A model generated the notes under the pieces. That model did no database searches. It was not told the origin of the DNA and saw only the letters and a list, made by a program, of their open reading frames with translations. Shown here piece after piece: positions 18,512-26,700 of a stretch of 64,000 nucleotides of DNA; positions within the stretch are counted from its first letter, which is position 1; each line of letters begins with the position of its first letter. Both the position numbers and the translations under genes were made by a program. The DNA is from Agromyces ramosus (GTDB lineage: Bacteria > Actinomycetota > Actinomycetes > Actinomycetales > Microbacteriaceae): positions 248,001 to 312,000 of the forward strand of contig NZ_JAUSYY010000001.1 of NCBI RefSeq assembly GCF_030817175.1, in the 5' to 3' direction.

Positions 18512-19066
18512 CACCGTGTCGCCGGGGAGTCGTTGCACACGCAACTCGAGGTCACCGAGCAGGATGGACGCTCCCGGCGGGACGACCGCCGGAATCCCCG
18601 GGGCGAGCTCGTGCAATTCGACATCGGCGGTTCGGATGCGCACACCGTTGGTGGAGTGGAGATCGGTCACCGACACGCCGTCGGGCGCCGCATCGACGAG
18701 CGCGTGGGTCTTCGACACCGATCGCGCCGGATCGACGACCGGGACCGGCTTCGCGTCGGCATACGGTGACACCGCGACCGGGTCTCGGCCGAGCACGAGA
18801 CGACCTGCGACGACGACATCGAACTCCCGCTCGCCCGTCAGGCGCCACGGCCCGGGCGAGGCCTCGGCAGCCACCGGCGCCGGAGGCGGGCCCGGCATGG
18901 GATGTACCGACGGCATCTGCGAGGGGACCGCCCGCGGCGGCGCCGCCGGGACGAAGGTCGGCAGCACCCGGCCGGGCGCGGCTTGCACCGTGCGTTCGGG
19001 CTCGGTGTGCTCGGGCGCAGGAGGCACCAACCCCGGAGGGGGAACGATGAAATCGGGCGCGGCCAC
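18509..19066 (-). CDS. FHA domain protein (last gene of the signalling block)
   Basis: 185 residues. The first ~75 are proline/alanine-rich and disordered-looking; the rest is a forkhead-associated domain that binds phosphothreonine. Signature residues are visible: LVLGRDPV (Gly-Arg), SVSKTHALV (Ser...His) and VTDLHSTNGVRI (Asn-Gly). GTG at 19066 lies nine bases after the transglutaminase-like stop. A cytoplasmic reader of the neighbouring kinase is the natural inference. The partner phosphoprotein is not evident from sequence. Confidence 0.88.
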   Translation of the reverse strand: MAAPDFIVPPPGLVPPAPEHTEPERTVQAAPGRVLPTFVPAAPPRAVPSQMPSVHPMPGPPPAPVAAEASPGPWRLTGEREFDVVVAGRLVLGRDPVAVSPYADAKPVPVVDPARSVSKTHALVDAAPDGVSVTDLHSTNGVRIRTADVELHELAPGIPAVVPPGASILLGDLELRVQRLPGDTV

Positions 19067-19075
19067 GCAACCACT

Positions 19076-21400
19076 TTAGCGGCGCGAGCGGATCCGATAG
19101 CGGCTGATGACGCGGCGGATGCGTCCGGCGGCGCCGTAGATGGCAGCGGTCGCGGCATCCGCCTCGGTCCAACGTGCGGTGACGACCTCGTCGCTCACCT
19201 CGACGCCGCCGAACACGTCGCGATCGATCGTCGCCGCGAGGGACGCGAGTCGCACCGGTTCTGACGGGCGATCGCCGGGCGACCCGGGCGATCCGGTCGC
19301 CGTCGGCCGCTCGAGCCCCTGATCGACCGCCTGTCGCTCGAGCACCCGCGCCGACTGGAGCCGCGTGCCGCGATCGGGCGGTTCGAAGCCGAGTTCCGCG
19401 TATCGGTCGACCAGCTCCTCCCAGGCGCCTGCGGCGCGCCGGTCGTTGGCCCCGCGCAGTCGCTTCTGGCGACGACGCCGCTTCGCGAGAGCCACGGCGA
19501 GGATCGGCAGGAACACGATCAGGAGCGGGATGCCGAGGACACCGGTCACGAGCCAGACCCAGCCGGGCACGACGAACGCCTCGTCGCGATCATCCTTCGT
19601 CTCGTCGATCTCGACCGTCGTGAGGAGGTCGTCCTCGATCTCCTCCGCCCGCGGGGGCTGTCGGACCTGCGGCTGCGGCTCGGACTTCGGCTTGGGCGTC
19701 TGCTCCTGCGGCACGTCGACCTGGTCGGGCGTGGGGCGGAAGGAAACCCATCCCACCCCTTCGAACGGCACCTCGACCCAGGCCGTCACGTCACCACCGG
19801 TGACTTCGACACTGCCGCCGTCGGCGGGCACCTCGGGCGCGAAGCCCATGACCACCCGTGCCGGATACCCGAGGTGACGGGCCATCAGCGCCATGGCGGA
19901 GGCGTACTGCTCCTCATCGCCGACCATCTGGGTCCGTGTGAAGAGCTCGATGATGCGATCGGCACCGTGCCCGGCACGTGACGGGACGGTATCGGACGCG
20001 AGCCCGTGGCTGAGGAATCCGCCGGTCTTGAGCGCACGTTCGATATTTCGCAGCTGCTCGATCGGGCTCACGGCGTCGCCCACGAACTCGTCGGCCTTCG
20101 CGGCGATCACGTCGGGTGAGTTCACCACGGCCGGGAGGGTCAGGCTCGCCACCGGCACGTCGACGAGCTCCTCGAGCTCGGGTTCGAGCTGGATGCGCGC
20201 GTCGACGAGATACCTGGCACCGTCGCCGATGCCGCTCGTCAGCACTGCCGTTCCGGCGGCGGGGTTGTACCGCAGGTCGCCTTCGCGAGCAGCTGTGTCG
20301 TCGTCGAGCAACTGGAGCGACGAGCCATACCCCACCGTGGGAATCCAGACGTCGTCGTAGCCGGCGACGTCGACCTCGACCTCACGCCGGCTTCCGAGGC
20401 TCGCGAGCGGCGGTTCGGGGAGGGTCTCGCCGACGATCGCATAGCCGCCGCCATCGGCGCCGACGGCCTCGGGACCGGCGACGTTCCACAACCGGCCCGT
20501 GTACGAGTCCATGGTCGCGAGGCGGATCGCGTCGCCGGGCTCCAGCCCTGAGATCTCGAAGAGCGGCGTCTCGGCGAGGTCCTTCGTGTACTTGCGGAAT
20601 CCCGACAACGGGCTCGGGAACTCGAGCGGATCGAACGGCGGCACGATCTCCTCGCGCAGCACGAACCGATCGGGTGTCACGGGTGCCAGCGCTGCACCGG
20701 CGAGCGTGCCGACGGCGATGGCGCCCACGACGACGGCCGCGGTACCGACGAGCTTCTGCTTGAGGAGGCGCTTCGCCCCGTCGCCGCTCGCCTCGACGGT
20801 CGCGCCGCGTCGCCAGGCGATCCAGACGAGGGCGAGCACCGCGAAGGTGACGCCGCGCACGCCGGCGAAATAGGCCTCGTCGGTGCCGAGCAGGATGCCT
20901 GAGACGTACAACAGGATCGGCCCGATGAGCAGCACGCTCGACCGCAGCGCCGTGCGGCGCTTCACGAGCCACCTCGTGACGAGCATGGTGCCGACGAGCG
21001 ACACGAGCCATGCGGCGAAGAACGGCACGGCTGCCACGTAGTACGGTGCTTCAACCGGGGTGCCGATCGTCACGATGTCGGCCCAGCCGAACACCGCACC
21101 GAAGGCGAGCCCGACGATCGACTCGAGACTCGGAAGCACGACGAACGTGCCGGCGCCGGGCATGGTGAACGGCGTGCCGAGCACGAAGTAGGCGGCGAGT
21201 CCGAGCAGCACGGTCGTGAGCACGCCGAGTCGCCAGAGCGAGCCCGCCACGGCGGCGAGCGTCCCGACGAGGAGCCCGCCGATGGCCGCGACGAGGAAGT
21301 TCAGGTCGCCGAATGACGTCTCGTATCCCAGGATGCCGAGCAGCGAGAGCGCGCTGAGCACGAGGATGTCGCCGACGACGCTGCGGGGAATCCGGGTCAT
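19076..21400 (-). CDS. Transglutaminase-like membrane protein lacking catalytic residues
   Basis: 774 residues with the same architecture as the protein at 1530-3854: about seven N-terminal membrane segments (residues 8-235), an extracytoplasmic core, a C-terminal membrane segment near 611-640 and a basic cytoplasmic tail. Where the active homologue has G-Y-C-V-H-F-A, this one has G494-D-E496-E-Q-Y-A; His of H-A-W is Thr539; and the acidic residue of F-E-P-T is Arg (FRPTP). All three catalytic positions are therefore changed while the surrounding fold is kept, which suggests a binding or scaffolding role. It overlaps the DUF58 stop by four bases. Confidence 0.87.
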   Translation of the reverse strand: MTRIPRSVVGDILVLSALSLLGILGYETSFGDLNFLVAAIGGLLVGTLAAVAGSLWRLGVLTTVLLGLAAYFVLGTPFTMPGAGTFVVLPSLESIVGLAFGAVFGWADIVTIGTPVEAPYYVAAVPFFAAWLVSLVGTMLVTRWLVKRRTALRSSVLLIGPILLYVSGILLGTDEAYFAGVRGVTFAVLALVWIAWRRGATVEASGDGAKRLLKQKLVGTAAVVVGAIAVGTLAGAALAPVTPDRFVLREEIVPPFDPLEFPSPLSGFRKYTKDLAETPLFEISGLEPGDAIRLATMDSYTGRLWNVAGPEAVGADGGGYAIVGETLPEPPLASLGSRREVEVDVAGYDDVWIPTVGYGSSLQLLDDDTAAREGDLRYNPAAGTAVLTSGIGDGARYLVDARIQLEPELEELVDVPVASLTLPAVVNSPDVIAAKADEFVGDAVSPIEQLRNIERALKTGGFLSHGLASDTVPSRAGHGADRIIELFTRTQMVGDEEQYASAMALMARHLGYPARVVMGFAPEVPADGGSVEVTGGDVTAWVEVPFEGVGWVSFRPTPDQVDVPQEQTPKPKSEPQPQVRQPPRAEEIEDDLLTTVEIDETKDDRDEAFVVPGWVWLVTGVLGIPLLIVFLPILAVALAKRRRRQKRLRGANDRRAAGAWEELVDRYAELGFEPPDRGTRLQSARVLERQAVDQGLERPTATGSPGSPGDRPSEPVRLASLAATIDRDVFGGVEVSDEVVTARWTEADAATAAIYGAAGRIRRVISRYRIRSRR

Positions 21401-22695
21401 GGTCGCACCCTTCGCATGATGCGGGAGAGATCGGCGAGGTCACCGACGGTGACGACGACGGCGCCGGCGACCCTCGAGAGTCGAGACGGGGCGCCGAGCT
21501 CGACGCGCAGCGCCACCATCATGGTGTCGGCGCTGAAGATGGTCTCGATCGAGCGGAACTCCGCGACGGGCATCTGCGAACCGGAGACCGCGATCACGAC
21601 GCTCGGCGCCGGCAATCGCTTCGTGGCGTCGCGGACGAACTCGCGCACCGAGGGGAACGCTCCGCTCGCCGGTTCGATCCGGGAGGTGTCGTCGAGCAGC
21701 GACGTCGGGGTCGCCGTGCGAAGGGCGAGCCCCTCGGTCACCACCGCCAGGCGCGTACCGTCGCGAATGACCTGCACCGCGATCGAGGCGAGCACCGAGA
21801 CGCCGAGTTCGAACTCGTCATCGGAGGCGTAGTGCCTGCGCTCGGTGGTCTGCACGAGCGTGAGCTGGGAACGGCGCGTCTCCTCGTACTGGCGCACCAT
21901 GAGCTGGCCGGTGCGCGCGGAGGTGCGCCAATGCACGTTGCGCAGCGCGTCGCCCGGCTCGTACGCGCGCAGCGCATGGAACGAGATGTCGTTGTTCGTG
22001 ATCGTCTTGGTGATCTCACCCTCGAGATCGCGCATGAGGCCCGCCGCCGACGGCTGCAGTCGCGCCGTGACCGGGTGCACGAACAACTCGACCGGGTCGG
22101 TCCAGCGCACGATACGGCGGAGCAGGCCGAGCTGATCTCCGCGAACCGAGATCGCCGGCCCCGCCACGATGACGGCCCGCCGGCTGGTCGGCACCGCGAA
22201 GAGCTCCTCGTGCTCCGCCTCGGGCGGCAGCGCCGGCATCACGAACTCGGCGAGGCCGGCGCCGACGGGAAGCTCGACCCGCGACGGCGTCGACACGCGG
22301 GTTCCGGCGTTGGCGACCACGAGCCGACCGAGCGCCCGTTCGCCGGCGACCACTCGCGAGGGCTGCAGTTCGATGCCGACCCGGAAGTTCATGCGTCCGA
22401 ACACGAACGCCACGGCGATGAGCAGCGCGGCGAGCAGCGTGAAGCCGAGGAAGGCGAACTCGATCCACCCGAACGACCACGCGAGCACGAGCGACACCAC
22501 GGCAGCGGCGAGCACGAGCCAGCCGGTCGGCGACACGACGCCGGTGACGGGGGCCGCCAACCGCGCCCCACCCTGCACTGCGCTGGAGACGCGCGCCGCG
22601 ATCGACCGAGCGGATGCCGCAACGGCACGCCCGGTCGAACGGAATGCGATGCGCGCCTGCGAGGGGGCCGGTCGCGCGGTCGACTCGCCGCTCAT
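21397..22695 (-). CDS. DUF58 domain protein (second cluster)
   Basis: 432 residues. After ~50 polar residues there are two membrane segments (GWLVLAAAVVSLVLAWSF and FAFLGFTLLAALLIAVAFVF), a beta-rich region and the DUF58 domain with LRAYEPGDALRNVHWRTSARTG near residue 255. It starts inside the stop of the MoxR gene (4-base overlap) and its stop overlaps the transglutaminase-like gene, so the trio is tightly coupled, as in the first cluster. It probably forms a membrane module with the MoxR ATPase. Confidence 0.9.
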   Translation of the reverse strand: MSGESTARPAPSQARIAFRSTGRAVAASARSIAARVSSAVQGGARLAAPVTGVVSPTGWLVLAAAVVSLVLAWSFGWIEFAFLGFTLLAALLIAVAFVFGRMNFRVGIELQPSRVVAGERALGRLVVANAGTRVSTPSRVELPVGAGLAEFVMPALPPEAEHEELFAVPTSRRAVIVAGPAISVRGDQLGLLRRIVRWTDPVELFVHPVTARLQPSAAGLMRDLEGEITKTITNNDISFHALRAYEPGDALRNVHWRTSARTGQLMVRQYEETRRSQLTLVQTTERRHYASDDEFELGVSVLASIAVQVIRDGTRLAVVTEGLALRTATPTSLLDDTSRIEPASGAFPSVREFVRDATKRLPAPSVVIAVSGSQMPVAEFRSIETIFSADTMMVALRVELGAPSRLSRVAGAVVVTVGDLADLSRIMRRVRP

Positions 22696-23660
22696 GCCGC
22701 CCGGTACGCGGGCGGCGCGATCTCGACGAGCACGCGGGAAACGATGTCTTCCGCCGTGACGCCCGCGAAGTCGGATTCGGGGTCGACGATGATGCGGTGC
22801 GCGAGCACCGGCACGGCGAGATCACGCACGTCATCGGGGGTGACATAGGTGCGGCCGTGGGCGATCGCCCACGACTTGGTCGCGCGTGCGAGGGCGAGCG
22901 CGCCGCGCATACTGACGCCGAGTGCGGTGTCCTGGTGCTCTCTCGTCGCTGCGACGATCTGGTTGAGGTAGGAGAGCACCGCGGCGTCGACGTGCACGTC
23001 GGACGCCAGCTGCGCCATGGTGGTGATCGAGCTCGACGCGATGATCGGCGAGACCCGGGAGGCGCGCGCGCGGTTGGCCGAGTCGAGCAGCAGCGTCACG
23101 GCCGTGTCGTGGTCGGGGTATCCGAGCGAGGTCTTGATGAGGAACCGGTCGAGCTGCGCCTCGGGGAGGGAGTACGTGCCCGCCTGTTCGACGGGGTTCT
23201 GCGTGGCGATGACCATGAAGGGGGTGCCGACGTCGTAGCTCACGCCGTCGACCGTGACCTTGCCCTCCTCCATGACCTCGAGAAGCGCCGACTGCGTCTT
23301 GGGGCTCGCGCGGTTGATCTCGTCGGCGAGCACGATCGACGCGAAGATCGGGCCGCGGTGGAACTCGAAGTGCCCCTTGCCCTGGTCGTAGATCGTGACG
23401 CCGGTGACGTCGGACGGCAGCAGGTCGGGCGTGAACTGGATGCGCGAGTGGGTGCCGTCGAGCGTGTTCGCGAGCGCCTTGGCGAGCACCGTCTTGCCCG
23501 TACCGGGGAAGTCCTCCAACAGCACGTGGCCACCCGCCAGCATGGCGGTCACGACGAGCTCGATGACCTCCCGCTTGCCGAGGATCGCCTGGTCGACGTT
23601 GTCGACGAGCTTGCTGAAGGCGTCTTGGTACCACTGGGCCTGCTCTTGGGTTACTGGCAT
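22692..23660 (-). CDS. MoxR-family AAA+ ATPase (second copy)
   Basis: 322 residues. Walker A EDFPGTGKTVLAKALANTLD, Walker [21 protein letters not shown] and MVIATQNPVEQAGTYSLPEA are intact, so it should hydrolyse ATP. The ATG at 23660 has AGGAACGC just upstream as ribosome site. It starts 43 bases after the giant-protein gene, the first member of the downstream half of the block. Presumed to act on the DUF58/transglutaminase-like membrane proteins, or on the giant protein itself; the target is inference. Confidence 0.93.
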   Translation of the reverse strand: MPVTQEQAQWYQDAFSKLVDNVDQAILGKREVIELVVTAMLAGGHVLLEDFPGTGKTVLAKALANTLDGTHSRIQFTPDLLPSDVTGVTIYDQGKGHFEFHRGPIFASIVLADEINRASPKTQSALLEVMEEGKVTVDGVSYDVGTPFMVIATQNPVEQAGTYSLPEAQLDRFLIKTSLGYPDHDTAVTLLLDSANRARASRVSPIIASSSITTMAQLASDVHVDAAVLSYLNQIVAATREHQDTALGVSMRGALALARATKSWAIAHGRTYVTPDDVRDLAVPVLAHRIIVDPESDFAGVTAEDIVSRVLVEIAPPAYRAA

Positions 23661-23703
23661 CTGCGTTCCTTTGGTCTGTGTTGCCTGCGCCGTGTCACGG
23701 TCG

Positions 23704-26700
23704 TCACCACGTGTTGAAGCCGAGGTTGTTCCACTGGGTTCCGCTGATGGCGCCCAGCGTGCGCGAGGTGCCTCCGCTGACGTTCTCGAACCGCACCGCG
23801 ATGGTCTCGCCGCCCGATCGGATGCCGAGGTGGTTCTGCAGCTGCAGCCGCCCGCTCGCGCCGATGTCGACCTGCTGCTGGTAGCCGCAGCACGCGCCGC
23901 CGTTGATCGTCGCGAAGACACGGTAGGTGCCCGGATCCATATTGTCCCAGGTGATGCGCACCTCGGCGCATCCGCCACCACCGCTCTGGCATCCCATGCT
24001 CGACCCCTTGCCGATCGAGCCCGAGGGCTGGGGCGGCGGCGGATTGCTCACCCCGACGGTGTCGGTGGCGACGGGACCGGCATTGCCGCTGCCATCGTTG
24101 ATCGCGTAGACCTCGAGCGTGTAGCTTCCGGCGCCTGCGCCGTTGAACCGGCCGGAGGTGCCGTTCGTCTCCTGCCAGCCCTGGCCGGTGCCGGTGATGC
24201 GCCAGCGGTACGTGACGGATCCGCCGCCGGTGTCGCTCGGGGCGTTCCAGCTGGCCGTGAGGTTCGAGGGCGCATCGCCAGAGGACTGGAGGCGCGCACC
24301 TCGCGGCGCGGACGGCGTGCCGTATGGAATGGCACTCGTTCCCGGCGAGGCCTCGGACGTGCCGATCGCGTTGATCGCCCGCACCGTGAAGGTGTACCGG
24401 GTGCCGTTCGTGAGGCCGGTGATGCGCTGCGGACGATCAGCAGCTGACGCAGGGAACTCCGCCCTCTGGCCGTCGTACTCGACGAGATAGTCGGTGATCG
24501 GCGAGTTGTTGTTCGCCGGCGCCTTCCACGTCACGGTGGCCGCCGCATCTCCGGCAACGACGGTCGGAGCGTTCGGCGCATCCGGTGGAGCCCGCACGAT
24601 GACGGTTGCACGGCCCTGCGTCTCACGCGCGGGATCCTTCGTCGCGTCCTGGATGCGGTAGATCACGCTCAGGGTTCCGGTGAAGGAGGCGCCGGTGCGC
24701 ACGGTGATGCCCTCGGAGGTGAAGCTCACCGAGGCGCTCGAGCCGACGCTCGCCTGATCGACCTCGGCGGCGATGACTCGCAGCGGCACGTCGGGGAACG
24801 GGTTGAAGTCGTTGGCGAGCACGTCGATCGCCAGCGATTCGCTGCGCTTCATCTCCTCCGGTCCGTCGTCGACGGCCTGCGGCATCGCGCGCGTCGACGA
24901 GACGACCTTCACGTCGACGTAGCCGGGCACCGTGAACGAGTTGAACGTCACGTCGAAGGTGATGCGCGTCGAGGTGCCGGGCTGTACGCCGAGCGGCGCC
25001 GAGAGGTTCAGGGTGGCGCCATCGAGCGTGGCCTGGATGTCGGCGGTCGTGCCGCCGAGGTTGGAGTAGCCGAGGCGCTGGATCGCGTCGGGGTTCGGGT
25101 GATCGCTCGACGAGCGCAGATCGACCTGGAGTGCCGATTCGCCGGCCTCGATCGTTTCGCTGCGGGGGGTGAAGACCGGGGGCGTGTCCTCGAAGTTCGG
25201 ATCGCCGACGGTGATCGGGATGGTGAGGATCGCCTTGCGCCCCTTCGGGTCGTTCGCCGACGTTCCATCGGTCACCTCGAAGGTGACGGATGCCTCGCCA
25301 CGGTAGTCCTTGGCTGGAACGTACTGCAGGTTCTCACCGTCGATGAACGCCGATTCGCCGGAGTTGGTGCTCGAGGCCGACAGGATGAGCGCGGGATTGC
25401 CGGAAGGGACCACGACGATGTCGGCGACGTCCCAGCTGATGCGGCCGTTCATCGGGATGACGATGGGACCGAGCTCGGCGAGATGCGGACCCGGGATGCT
25501 CGGCTCGTCGGCCTCGTCCTCCTTCGGGTTCACGGCGGGTGGAACGATCACGAATGCCATGGCGTCGAGAGCGTCGAGCTCGTTCGTGAGTCGGTACGCG
25601 ACGGCGAAGCGCTGCTTCGTCGGACGCACCACGATGCTGCCGTCGGCCTGCACCTCGGCTCGATCGGCGTTGGGACCCTCGACCGTCACCACGAGGTCTT
25701 CGACGAGTCCGCCGGGGTTCGTCGCATCGTCGAGCGGGCTCACCTCGACGGAGTCGACGTCGAGCACGTCTTCAGGCTCGATGACCTGATCTTCGGCGCT
25801 CGGAGGGAGGATGCGGGCGTCATCCTTCACCGCGATCTGCAGGAACGCGGTGTCGGCGCCGCCGTGCCCGTTCGAGATCTCGTACCGGATCGTGAACGCG
25901 CCCTCCTGCTCGGGAGCGGTCACCACCACGCGCCGCTGCTCGCGCACCTCGGCCTCCACGCCCTCGTCGACCTCGGGCAGGTCGGCGACGCTCAGGCTGT
26001 AGCCGCTCGGGTCGGAGTCGTTCAGGAGCACCTCGACGGATGCCGTGCGGCCGGGCTTCATCTCGATCGTGTCGTCGACGGCCTTCGGCGGCAGCGCGAC
26101 CGCGGGCCGCGGAATGGTGCCGATGCGGATCGTGCCGATCGCGGTCGCGCCCTGCGTGTCGCGCAGCTCGTAGGTGAAGGTGTCGGTGCCGGTCGAGCCC
26201 GCGAACGCCTCATAGGTGAACGACGTGCTGGTCTCGTCGACGACGCGGCCGAGCCCCGGAGACGACTTGATGCCCGTGAGCACGACCGAGTCGCCGTCGG
26301 GGTCGAGTCCGTCGAGCGGGACGTCGATCTTGACGGCGGAGCCGGCGAACGTGCGCGAGGTGAGCGGCGTCGGCAGCGGCGCCCGGTTCTCACCGGCATC
26401 CTTCGCCACGACGGTGAAGTTCACCTGGGCGCGGGCGGTCTGGTCGAAGTCATCGCCGATCGTGTAGACCACCGAGTAGAGCCCAGGTTCCTCGGGCGCC
26501 TGGAAGCGAACGGCATCTTCGCTCACGAAGGCGAGTCCCTCGGGGATCTCCGCTTCGGCGAGGTCGGGCAGCACGTGGAGCGTCGCACCATCGGGGTGGT
26601 AGTCGTTGCCGAGCACCGGCACGGTGACGATGTCGCCGGCGCGCACGTTGACGTTGTCGTCGAGCGCCACGGGGGGCTGGTGGTTCACGAGCGGCGGCAC

